From NCBI GenBank assembly GCA_944376035.1, contig CALWBJ010000134.1, positions 1-11,176 of the forward strand: DNA of 11,176 bases, given 5' to 3'. Below, piece by piece: positions 1-6,475 of this stretch (its first letter is position 1; each line of letters begins with the position of its first letter). The position numbers and the translations under genes are program-made. Source of the stretch: an uncultured Clostridia bacterium (GTDB lineage Bacteria; Bacillota; Clostridia; Christensenellales; Borkfalkiaceae). The notes beneath the pieces are model-generated. The model ran no database searches and had not been told where the DNA came from. It saw nothing but the letters and a program-made list of their open reading frames with translations.

Positions 1-1
1 G

Positions 2-106
2 GTTTTCCGTATAAACTTTGTGCGCTCGCTTTTTTCAGAAAAAACAGCAGAAAATAAATTGCAAAAAGAAAATGCAGAGAAAAAAGACGCGACCAACGAA
101 AAATAA
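2..106 (+). CDS. 3' end of an unidentified protein (partial)
   Basis: A plus-strand frame is open from the window edge to a TAA at 104-106, giving the last 34 residues of a protein that begins outside the window. It starts with an aliphatic/aromatic stretch (VFRINFVRSLFS) and ends in a Lys/Glu/Asn-rich charged tail, as membrane or cytosolic proteins often do. The other two plus frames are short or stop early. No family can be assigned from so little sequence. The strong hairpin about 100 bases downstream could end its transcript. It could be a chance frame. Confidence 0.5.
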   Translation, partial: VFRINFVRSLFSEKTAENKLQKENAEKKDATNEK

Positions 107-126
107 AGTCGGAACTTGTAACAAAG

Positions 127-156
127 CATGAAAACGGCCGTCATGAAAACGGCCGT
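127..156. repeat. two tandem copies of a 15-base unit, each with a palindrome
   Basis: The unit CATGAAAACGGCCGT occurs twice back to back (127-141 and 142-156). Each copy holds the palindrome ACGGCCGT, so the two copies can also pair as a 9-bp hairpin with loop CATGAA. No T-run follows, so this is a poor terminator. It may simply be a local duplication. Confidence 0.75.
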
Positions 157-201
157 TCGGTTAAGAATTTAAATTATCATTAAAATTTTTATAAAATTAC
201 T

Positions 202-236
202 TGCGCCGTTCCGTAATGAATTTACGGAACGGCGCA
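202..236. terminator. hairpin between convergent genes, probable bidirectional terminator
   Basis: A perfect 15-bp inverted repeat (arms 202-216 and 222-236, loop TGAAT) lies between the stop of the plus-strand tail at 106 and the stop of the minus-strand phosphoesterase at 315. AT-rich DNA with T-runs follows it in both directions, though each run starts several bases from the stem. It probably ends both transcripts. Confidence 0.65.
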
Positions 237-314
237 TGGCGTTTAAATGTTTTTATTTTTTAAAATTTATTTTTATAAATAATTTTCTTTCCGCCGACGT
301 TCAATCGGGTTTAA

Positions 315-1466
315 TCAGTTATCGGGATGATATCCGTTGTCCTGTGAAAGTTTTTTTATTTCCACCGTATCTTTGTCGGCAAGTATAAGTGTCGCGCCCC
401 TGTGCGACGTTTTGAATTTGGTAGTGAGATATGCCGAGTAATCTATGCTCATGCTGTAAGTAAGGCGAATTCCGGTATCCTTCATGAGTATGGAATAATT
501 GTTTTCGTGGTCGTGTCCGCAGAAAACCCATTTTGTGCTGCCGAGGTCTGCAATGGCGTCGTAAAATCCGCGCTGAACCCCCGCGCTTACGCTTTCGCCT
601 TTTTCGCCGTAAAATTTTTGTACCTCATCGCTTCCCGACGCGTACAGGTCCCCCGCCGTCTGGTATTCGTTGAGCGGCATATGCATAAAGAGCATGGACT
701 GAAATTCGCCGTATTCGGCTTTCATATTTGTTACCGTATTACTGTACCATTCGATCTGGTCTTCATGCACTCCTTCGTACTGAATAAAGTTTCCGCCGCC
801 CGTATCCATGATAAATATTGCGTAAATAAATTCGCCTTTTTCTCTTAATTCAATATAATAGTTGCCTCGTCCGCTTATATCTTTGTCGCCGCGTTTATAA
901 AGGCAGTTTTCCGCCTGTTCCAACCTTTCGGATACATAATCTTTGCCCGCCAAGCCTTCGCCGTCGTGATTTCCGAACGCGAACGCCCAGGGTATACCCG
1001 TTTTTTCCATAAGCGCGATAAACGCGTCCAGGGAATGGTAACTGTTTTTAGTGCCGCTCGTAACGTATATCGGCGATATGGCGTCGCCCGTAACAATAAT
1101 AAGGTCGGGACACGCCGCGTTAACGGCAAGGAATACCTGCTCTACGGCACGTTTATCCAAATTCGAGGTAAATGCGCCGCAACCTATATGAATGTCGGTA
1201 AGTTGCAATATTTTAAGCGGTTTATCGCTTTTGTTGTCTATCACCGAATAATTTTCGTGTTCGGTTATCTCTATCTGTTCGTTTTTATCGCCGTAAAGCG
1301 TGAACTCGTAATTTTCTATATACGATAAAAGGCTGTCGTCTCCCGCAAACCATGTCGTAATTACAAACGCAAATATTGTGAAGACGGCCGTAAAAAGACA
1401 GATCAGCCGTATATAATATTTTTTTGTGTGCGGCTTTTTCCCGTCCGCCGAATTATTTTTTCTCAT
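315..1466 (-). CDS. membrane-anchored calcineurin-like metallophosphoesterase
   Basis: This is a binuclear metal-dependent phosphoesterase of the calcineurin-like superfamily; its substrate cannot be told from sequence. The five family motifs are in order: DIH (Asp91, His93), GD (Asp128), GNHD (166-168), a lone His262 in the MHMP segment, and GHDH (His318, His320). Residues 18-40 form one hydrophobic segment after a basic N-terminus (RKNN...KKYYIR), with no lipobox, so it is probably an N-terminally anchored enzyme facing outside. At 383 residues it has full family length. The ATG has no clear SD upstream, but a TTGACA-17-TAAAAT promoter lies about 85 bases before it. It is divergent from the ABC operon, and the two promoters share an inverted repeat. 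Confidence 0.9.
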   Translation of the reverse strand: MRKNNSADGKKPHTKKYYIRLICLFTAVFTIFAFVITTWFAGDDSLLSYIENYEFTLYGDKNEQIEITEHENYSVIDNKSDKPLKILQLTDIHIGCGAFTSNLDKRAVEQVFLAVNAACPDLIIVTGDAISPIYVTSGTKNSYHSLDAFIALMEKTGIPWAFAFGNHDGEGLAGKDYVSERLEQAENCLYKRGDKDISGRGNYYIELREKGEFIYAIFIMDTGGGNFIQYEGVHEDQIEWYSNTVTNMKAEYGEFQSMLFMHMPLNEYQTAGDLYASGSDEVQKFYGEKGESVSAGVQRGFYDAIADLGSTKWVFCGHDHENNYSILMKDTGIRLTYSMSIDYSAYLTTKFKTSHRGATLILADKDTVEIKKLSQDNGYHPDN

Positions 1467-1551
1467 AAGCGTTTCAATTTATATTATTTTTCGTCTCTTT
1501 CAAACCGTAAAATTCATACGGCAGGAAAGGGTATGTATTTTATCGGCTTTT

Positions 1552-1580
1552 ATTTTATAATTTTATCGGAAATTTGTCAA
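1552..1580 (-). promoter_or_regulatory. sigma-A-type promoter for the phosphoesterase
   Basis: Read on the minus strand: -35 TTGACA at 1580-1575, 17-base spacer, -10 TAAAAT at 1557-1552. The transcript would have a leader of about 80 bases. The -35 lies inside the inverted repeat shared with the divergent promoter. Confidence 0.75.
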
Positions 1581-1602
1581 CTTCAAAACGCTTGACAAAT
1601 TT
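1570..1602. promoter_or_regulatory. perfect 11-bp inverted repeat spanning both divergent -35 boxes
   Basis: The arms AAATTTGTCAA (1570-1580) and TTGACAAATTT (1592-1602) are exact reverse complements separated by 11 bases. Each arm contains a consensus -35 plus the same five further bases. The shared bases beyond the -35 are what make this more than two good promoters facing apart. It could be an operator for one dimeric regulator acting on both genes. Confidence 0.55.
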
Positions 1603-1620
1603 AAGCGGTTATAATAAAAT
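1592..1620 (+). promoter_or_regulatory. sigma-A-type promoter for the ABC operon
   Basis: -35 TTGACA at 1592-1597, 17-base spacer, -10 TAAAAT at 1615-1620. Transcription would start near 1627, giving a leader of about 160 bases before the binding-protein gene. A TATAAT at 1610-1615 is too close to this -35 to be its partner. Confidence 0.75.
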
Positions 1621-1635
1621 AAATTTATCAAAAAT

Positions 1636-1783
1636 ACCTAAACTATAAGGTGAGCCTGAAAGTAAAGGGGTAAATAAAGTAATTAACGGGAATTTTTCCC
1701 GATAATTCATGTCCCTCCCTTTGCCGTATCCGGCGAAGGGAGTTTCTTTTATCGTCCCGCTTTTAGTTTAAGGCAAAAGGGAG
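1636..1783 (+). promoter_or_regulatory. structured leader, candidate attenuator or riboswitch of unknown class
   Basis: The leader can form a small hairpin (CGGGAA-TTT-TTCCCG, 1687-1701) and a full intrinsic terminator (1715-1750). The terminator's 5' arm CUCCCUUUGCC has three possible partners: an upstream segment GUAAAGGGG (1662-1670, 9 bp with 1716-1724, including two G-U pairs), its own 3' arm (1731-1742), and the ribosome-binding region GGCAAAAGGGAG (1772-1783). The first pairing would act as an antiterminator; the third would hide the SD. The sequence does not match the consensus I know for the TPP, SAM, guanidine, preQ1, fluoride or T-box leaders. The ligand is unknown. Confidence 0.5.
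1715..1750 (+). terminator. intrinsic terminator inside the leader of the ABC operon
   Basis: A 12-bp stem (1715-1726 with 1731-1742, one U-G pair, loop TATC) is followed directly by TTTCTTTT. It lies about 40 bases upstream of the binding-protein ATG and downstream of the promoter. That places it as a premature, regulated terminator. Confidence 0.8.
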
Positions 1784-1789
1784 TTTTTT

Positions 1790-2914
1790 ATGAAAAAAAA
1801 CGTATTTAAAATTTTTTCCGTACTTTTTTCTTTTGTCATTGTGTTCGCGGCGCTTAGTTTTATAGCCTGCGGCGGTGAAAACGCGGGAGGCGACGGCGGT
1901 AACGGCGGCACTGGCGGAACGGGGGGAGAAACTTCAAAGACACTTGAAATAAAGTATTATAACCAAGGCTCCGACCTTCTTCCGATGCTGATATCCGGCA
2001 AAGAGACCATAGGACTTCTTCCCGAGCCTGCCGCGAGCACGCTCGAAAAAAAGACGGCAGGGAAAGCCTGGTACAGACTTTCCTTACAGGAACTTTACGA
2101 CAGCACCGAAAAGGCCTATCCTCAGGCGGTTCTGATGATAAAAAGTTCCGTACTTGAAGAGTATCCCGAAATTTTCACGGCGTTTTCGTCAAAGACGGCT
2201 GAAAACGTTGAATGGGCAAAGAGCAATACGGCGGACGCGGTCGCGGCTGTCAAAAGTCTATTTGCAAATACGACGCTCACTGCAGAATCCATGACAAGCC
2301 GGGTGATAGATAACTGCAAGATATATTTTCAGAGCGCGGCAGACGGCAAAGCATCGGTAAACGCTTACATCGAAGATATACGTTCGATAGATTCGGCGTC
2401 GGCAAATGTCGTTAATGACGATTTTTATTATAGCGATAATAGCGGCGCTTCCGAGGCGGTATTGACGGGCGAAAATACAATTGTCAAAAATAATAACGAG
2501 GCTTTTGACAGCGGCAAAACGCTTTCGGTCTATGCGCCCGACGGCGCGCCCGCGCTTGCCATTGCCAAATTTATAAACGATTCTTACGATTTAGGAACGG
2601 GCGTCAGCGTACAGTACAATATAGTTAAATCGGACGAGATAGGAAGCGCGATGGCGCAGGCAAAAGGCGATATAATCATAATGCCCGTCAGCGCGGCGAC
2701 CAAAATGTATGCGGCTGGCAACAATCAGTCCGACCCCTATAAACTTGCGGCGGTTATGACCCACGGCAACTTTTATATAATGAGTACGGAAAACATTACG
2801 ATTAATGACCTTAAAGGAAAGAGAATAGGCGTTCCGAACCGTGGGCAGGTTCCCGACTGGACCTTTCAATCGGTGCTTAATAAAAACGATATAACTTTTA
2901 CGGTCGCCGACTGA
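1790..2914 (+). CDS. ABC substrate-binding lipoprotein, NMT1/SsuA-like, circularly permuted
   Basis: This is the extracellular binding component of the importer encoded downstream. Residues 1-26 form a signal peptide ending at the lipobox FIAC (Cys27), and a Gly-rich linker follows (28-49). In this family the segment with DLKGK and IGV comes first and the LPEPAAS segment second. Here the order is reversed. Residues 50-216 carry the usual C-terminal half (LEIKYYN, LPEPAAS 78-83, YPQAV, then NDDFYY 209-214, the usual chain end). A 26-residue polar linker follows, and residues 243-374 carry the usual N-terminal half (KTLSVYAPDGAP, DIIIMPVSAATK, THGN, DLKGKRIGVPN) and end at FTVAD. The frame is unbroken, and total length is normal for the family plus linkers. 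The SD GGGAG lies 6 bases before the ATG. The ligand is unknown. Confidence 0.88.
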   Translation: MKKNVFKIFSVLFSFVIVFAALSFIACGGENAGGDGGNGGTGGTGGETSKTLEIKYYNQGSDLLPMLISGKETIGLLPEPAASTLEKKTAGKAWYRLSLQELYDSTEKAYPQAVLMIKSSVLEEYPEIFTAFSSKTAENVEWAKSNTADAVAAVKSLFANTTLTAESMTSRVIDNCKIYFQSAADGKASVNAYIEDIRSIDSASANVVNDDFYYSDNSGASEAVLTGENTIVKNNNEAFDSGKTLSVYAPDGAPALAIAKFINDSYDLGTGVSVQYNIVKSDEIGSAMAQAKGDIIIMPVSAATKMYAAGNNQSDPYKLAAVMTHGNFYIMSTENITINDLKGKRIGVPNRGQVPDWTFQSVLNKNDITFTVAD

Positions 2915-2969
2915 TTAAGTAATAAAGGTTAATTCAAGAAATAACGGGCTTATAAGTAAAAGAACAACG

Positions 2970-2994
2970 CCGCCGCGCCTTGTAGGCGCGGCGG
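2970..2994 (+). other. intercistronic GC-rich hairpin without a T-run
   Basis: An 11-bp perfect stem (2970-2980 with 2984-2994, loop TGT) lies between the binding-protein and permease genes. AAAAGGATAATAAA follows rather than T-rich sequence, so it is unlikely to terminate well. Hairpins here in binding-protein operons commonly protect the upstream message and lower permease expression; that role is inferred. Confidence 0.6.
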
Positions 2995-3015
2995 AAAAGG
3001 ATAATAAATCTTTTA

Positions 3016-3768
3016 ATGAAAAAAGAAAAATTATTAGACTCGCTGCTTCCGCTTTGTACGCTTGCCTTGATATTTATATTATGGGGAGTAACTGCGGCGG
3101 CGGTCGGAAACGAGTATATTCTGCCTTCGGTTTCAAGCGTGGCAAAAGAGTTTATCGCACTTTTTAGAAAGGGCGAGTTTTATATTTCATTTTTATATAC
3201 CTTTTTAAGAAGCATGATTGCCTTTGTTATTTCTTTCTCTCTTGCATTTCTTGCGGCGTTCGGTTCGTATAAGTCGGAAATTTTCAAAAAACTATTCAGA
3301 CCCGTGCTGATGATAGTAAGGGCGCTGCCGACAATAGCGATAGTGCTTTTGCTTATATTCTGGACAACTTCTTCTGCCGCCGCTATAACCGTGACCGTAC
3401 TTGTGGTTTTTCCGACTTTGTATAACGGAATTTACCAGGCGCTTTGCGGAATAGACGGCGAAATAACCGAGATGTGCAGGCTTTTTAAAGTGAGCAAAAA
3501 GAAAATAATTTTTTCGGTTGAACTGCCTGCAATCGCTCCCGACCTTCTCGCGTGGACGGGCGCGGGTATTTCTCTTAATTTAAAACTTATGGTTGCCGCG
3601 GAGGTTCTTAGCGCGGCGTCAAACTCGCTCGGTAATCTGCTGTCTGCGGCAAAATATAATGCCGAAATTCCCGTTATGATGGCTCTCGTGGTCGTATCTG
3701 TCGCGGCGGGTATAATAACCGAGAGTATATTCTCTTTGTTGTCGGCAAAAGCGGGGAAATGGCGATGA
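3016..3768 (+). CDS. ABC transporter permease (SsuC/TauC/ThiX-like)
   Basis: This inner-membrane permease belongs to the binding-protein-dependent transport family. It is 250 residues long, with hydrophobic segments at about 10-30, 60-83, 98-115, 119-136, 185-200 and 218-240. The coupling (EAA-type) loop at about 152-185 reads EMCRLFKVSKKK...LPAIAPDL, where the usual E-A-A is E-M-C and a following Gly is Phe/Lys; the LPAxxP part is conserved. It should dimerise and dock on the ATPase encoded next. The nearest SD (AAAAGGA, near 2995-3001) lies about 14 bases from the ATG, which is long, so translation may be modest. Its stop codon overlaps the ATPase start. The transported substrate cannot be told. 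Confidence 0.92.
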   Translation: MKKEKLLDSLLPLCTLALIFILWGVTAAAVGNEYILPSVSSVAKEFIALFRKGEFYISFLYTFLRSMIAFVISFSLAFLAAFGSYKSEIFKKLFRPVLMIVRALPTIAIVLLLIFWTTSSAAAITVTVLVVFPTLYNGIYQALCGIDGEITEMCRLFKVSKKKIIFSVELPAIAPDLLAWTGAGISLNLKLMVAAEVLSAASNSLGNLLSAAKYNAEIPVMMALVVVSVAAGIITESIFSLLSAKAGKWR

Positions 3769-4403
3769 TAGAACTTTTAAACATTAAAAAAAGTTACGGA
3801 GAAAATACCGTTTACGATTCTTTCAATCTGAATATTGAAGAAAATAAAATACTCTGCATTCTGGGCGAAAGCGGTTCGGGAAAGACAACTCTTTTAAATA
3901 TTCTCGCAGGGATAACTCCTTTCGAGGGTGAAATAACAGGGAATATCGCACCCGTATCTTTTGTGTTTCAGAAAGATAGATTAGTTAAAAATCTCACCGT
4001 TTCAGAAAATCTTAAACTTGTTTGTCCCGATGCGGACACGCTGTCGGCGCTCGAAAGTATAGGACTTAAAGAATACGCAAATGCTTATCCCAAAGTTCTC
4101 TCGGCGGGAATGGCAAGAAGGGTTGCTGTTTTAAGAGCGTTTTTCTATCCCTCCGCTTTGCTTTTAATGGACGAACCGTTTGTCAATCTTGATATAAAAC
4201 TGAAATACATGCTTATTCAGACGGTAAAGGATATGCAGAAAAAAAATCCCAAAACCGTCGTTTGCGTTACTCACGATATAAAAGAAGCGGTGCTTCTTGC
4301 CGACAGAATTGCCGTTTTAAAAAAAGGCGCTATAATTTACGATACCGATAACATAAACGCTCAGACCGAAAATAAACTCTTCGATATAATGATTAACGGC
4401 TGA
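3765..4403 (+). CDS. ABC transporter ATP-binding protein (SsuB/TauB-like)
   Basis: This cytoplasmic ATPase would power the importer. All core motifs are present, numbered from the preferred start: Walker A GESGSGKTT (34-42), Q-loop Gln69, signature LSAGM (112-116, where LSGGQ is usual), Walker B LLLMDEP (132-138), D-loop NLD, and switch His170. An ATG at 3759 is possible, but GGGGA at 3753-3757 sits only one base from it and 7 bases from the ATG at 3765. The 3765 ATG also gives a classic ATGA overlap with the permease stop and the normal N-terminus MIELLNIKKSYG. At 212 residues it is somewhat short for a family near 250, mostly at the C-terminal end after the switch. Confidence 0.92.
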   Translation: MIELLNIKKSYGENTVYDSFNLNIEENKILCILGESGSGKTTLLNILAGITPFEGEITGNIAPVSFVFQKDRLVKNLTVSENLKLVCPDADTLSALESIGLKEYANAYPKVLSAGMARRVAVLRAFFYPSALLLMDEPFVNLDIKLKYMLIQTVKDMQKKNPKTVVCVTHDIKEAVLLADRIAVLKKGAIIYDTDNINAQTENKLFDIMING

Positions 4404-4469
4404 TTTTGGTTTTTCGGAAAATAACTTAGAAAAGCGAGCGGCGGAAAAATTGTTTATACAAAACAAATT

Positions 4470-5528
4470 TCAGATTTCGCATACGGCAAAAGTGCTGTCG
4501 TAAAGAGTGAAATCCGCGCCTTCTTTTCGGTTTGTTATTATTTCTTTCACTCCGTCCTTAATGTATACTACATAAACTTCATAATTAAAAAGTTCTTGTT
4601 TAATAAAATCGGTAAGCGCGTCTTTTTCCATTGCGCATAGGGCGGTTGTTACCGCGTCCGTAAAGCATGCGGAGCCGCCTATTACCGTTGCGCTCGCGAC
4701 TCCCGTCTGAACGGGCGCGCCCGTAAGGGGGGAGATTATATGGCAATATCTTACTCCGTCCGAAATATAGAATCTTTCGTAATCGCCGCTTGTTGAGAGC
4801 GGTTTGTTTTTTATATTTGCACCGTTTATTTTAAGAATTCCGTTTTGTGCTGCAGAGTCTCGGGGATGTCTTATGGTAAGATATTCTGCGTCAAGTATAT
4901 AAAGACTGCTCCCGCCTATGTTAACATACCCGAAGTCAAAATCCCATTCTTTAAGAAGAGAATATATGTGGTCTGCCGCGTAGCCTTTTACTATTCCGCC
5001 TAGGTCTATCATAATTTTTTCGTCTGTTTTGGAAACTGTATTTTGTTTTTCGTCGATTACTATATCCGAAAAATCGGTATGCTCTTTTAGAGCATTTACC
5101 GAATCGGGCTCGGGCGGGGTGTAACTTTCGGCGTCGGCGTCAAAAGTATCGGAAGAAAGGCGCCATAATTTTACCAGCGGATAAACCGCGGGATTAAAGG
5201 CGTTCGCAGTTAGCGTATTGACCTCTTTTGCCGTCTTTAATACTTCGAGTACATCTTTAGATGCCGATATCGGTTGATTTTCCTTTGCGGCGTTAAAAGT
5301 ACTGACAAATGAATTATCTTTCTCGGCGGAAAATTCATTTTCAGTGTTTTTGAGATAATTCTCCACGGTTTCTTTTTGTTCTTCCGAAAGATTTCCTTTT
5401 ACGGCAACCAAAATATCGGTGTTGAAAGCAGTAAAATGGACTGTTGAAAAGTTATTGCCGCAGGCAAAAAGATTAACAAGAACACTCACTGCAAATATAA
5501 AAGCAGAAAAATATTTTATTAACTTCAT
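4470..5528 (-). CDS. apbE: FAD:protein FMN transferase, ApbE family lipoprotein
   Basis: ApbE proteins use FAD to attach FMN to a Ser/Thr of exported or membrane flavoproteins, outside the membrane. A signal peptide ends in lipobox LFAC (Cys23). Family motifs follow in order: FTAFNTDILVAV (32-43), AFNPAVYPLVKLW (110-122), DLGGIVKGYAADH (175-187), NIGG (203-206), STSGDYER (245-252), HIISPLTG (263-270), and the metal-site region DAVTTAL (291-297). At 352 residues it has full length. It is convergent with the ABC operon with only 66 bases between stops. No SD is visible, and a TATAAT ends 8 bases before the ATG, so the message may be leaderless. Neither an RNF/NQR system nor an obvious FMN acceptor is in the window. 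Confidence 0.95.
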   Translation of the reverse strand: MKLIKYFSAFIFAVSVLVNLFACGNNFSTVHFTAFNTDILVAVKGNLSEEQKETVENYLKNTENEFSAEKDNSFVSTFNAAKENQPISASKDVLEVLKTAKEVNTLTANAFNPAVYPLVKLWRLSSDTFDADAESYTPPEPDSVNALKEHTDFSDIVIDEKQNTVSKTDEKIMIDLGGIVKGYAADHIYSLLKEWDFDFGYVNIGGSSLYILDAEYLTIRHPRDSAAQNGILKINGANIKNKPLSTSGDYERFYISDGVRYCHIISPLTGAPVQTGVASATVIGGSACFTDAVTTALCAMEKDALTDFIKQELFNYEVYVVYIKDGVKEIITNRKEGADFTLYDSTFAVCEI

Positions 5529-5536
5529 AATAATTT

Positions 5537-5565
5537 ATTATATATTAAAGAGAGTTTTAAATCAA
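5537..5565 (-). promoter_or_regulatory. promoter for apbE, predicting a leaderless message
   Basis: On the minus strand: -35 TTGATT (5565-5560), 17-base spacer, -10 TATAAT (5542-5537). Only 8 bases separate the -10 from the ATG at 5528, so the start of transcription would fall at or within a few bases of the start codon. Confidence 0.6.
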
Positions 5566-5573
5566 ATTAAACA

Positions 5574-5602
5574 TTGACAAAAAGCGCGTACTTTGATAAA
5601 AT
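5574..5602 (+). promoter_or_regulatory. sigma-A-type promoter for the HprK-like/PqqD/DUF1846 genes
   Basis: -35 TTGACA at 5574-5579, 17-base spacer, -10 TAAAAT at 5597-5602. It is back to back with the apbE promoter; the two -35 boxes are 8 bases apart. It leaves a leader of about 150 bases with a small hairpin (ATACCC-GTTC-GGGTGT) but no terminator-like element. Confidence 0.75.
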
Positions 5603-5758
5603 AATCTATAATATTATTTTAAGGGTGTGGCGGGATAAACATACAGTACTTTTACGGCGCGTTTATAATAAGACCGCAACGATACCCGTTCGGGTGTTAC
5701 GCCGAAAAATAATAAGCAGATATAATGGCGGAAAAACCCGTAAAGGAATAAAAAATTT

Positions 5759-6475
5759 ATGCATAGATACAAAATAGCCGATGTTGTTTTCGATTTACAG
5801 ACCATATACGGATATACCGTAAAACTGTGCGAAAACTATGCTTATACGGGTAATGAGCCGCCCGCTTTTTTTGCGGTTATGACCAAAGAAGATATAGATG
5901 CCGAAAAAAAACTTGCGCCGGAGTTTCCCGAACCTTACCTTGAAAGTCTCGCGGTGTTCAGAAAACTGTGTGATTATTGTCTGATAAATGCAGACGGCAT
6001 AATATTTCACAGCAGCGCGGTAATGGTTGACGGCAAAGCCTATCTTTTCACGGCGCCAAGCGGAACGGGCAAATCCACTCACGCGCGGCTTTGGCGGGAA
6101 ATGCTCGGGGAGCGCGCGGTCATGATAAACGACGATAAACCTATTATCAGGTACATTGACGGTAAATTTTATGTGTACGGCACTCCCTGGAACGGAAAAC
6201 ACAGGCTCGATACCAATATGCGCGCCGAAATAAAGGCTATTTGCAGAATAAGCCAGGCAAAAGAAAATTCCATACGCAAGGTGTCGGGCGCGGAAATGCT
6301 GATGACTGTTATGAATCAGACAATTCGTCCGTCGGATATAACCGCTATGGACAAACTTTTGTCTTTGATAGATAAAATGCTTAAAAGCGTAGACTTATAT
6401 TTTCTGGGTTGTAATATATCGAGAGAAGCGGCGGAACTTTCCTATACGACCATGAGCGGTGAAAAACTGCTGTGA
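5759..6475 (+). CDS. HPr-kinase-like / PEPCK-like P-loop protein
   Basis: This belongs to the HPr kinase/PEP-carboxykinase-like P-loop group, found as a stand-alone protein beside PqqD-like proteins in peptide-modification and related loci. Residues 78-110 hold the hallmark GIIFHSSAVMVDG...FTAPSGTGKSTHARLW, with Walker A at 99-107. NDDKP (124-128) and YGTPWNGK (140-147) follow. The N-terminal 75 residues lack the DRTGG-like domain of true HprK, and at 238 residues it is shorter than a classical HprK (about 310). It is therefore not the carbon-catabolite kinase. In the paeninodin lasso-peptide cluster a relative phosphorylates a peptide serine; the target here is unknown. AAGGA lies about 12 bases before the ATG. 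A PqqD-like gene follows after 188 bases. Confidence 0.85.
   Translation: MHRYKIADVVFDLQTIYGYTVKLCENYAYTGNEPPAFFAVMTKEDIDAEKKLAPEFPEPYLESLAVFRKLCDYCLINADGIIFHSSAVMVDGKAYLFTAPSGTGKSTHARLWREMLGERAVMINDDKPIIRYIDGKFYVYGTPWNGKHRLDTNMRAEIKAICRISQAKENSIRKVSGAEMLMTVMNQTIRPSDITAMDKLLSLIDKMLKSVDLYFLGCNISREAAELSYTTMSGEKLL

Noticed and set aside
402..848. Plus-strand open frame of 148 codons opposite the phosphoesterase
   Set aside because: It is antisense to a gene with all catalytic motifs, has no SD, and its translation resembles no protein family. The other frame at 966-1328 is rejected for the same reason.
1636..1750. TPP riboswitch controlling an NMT1/THI5-like transporter
   Set aside because: The conserved CUGAGA and ACCUGAUCUGG-type segments of that riboswitch are absent from the leader.
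5574..5777. Plus-strand frame of 67 codons before the HprK-like gene
   Set aside because: Its start overlaps the -35 box of the promoter, it has no SD, and it ends inside the HprK-like gene in another frame. It is leader sequence.
5759..6475. Classical HPr kinase/phosphorylase (hprK)
   Set aside because: It is too short, lacks the N-terminal domain and the HprK signature around the P-loop, and sits beside a PqqD-like gene.
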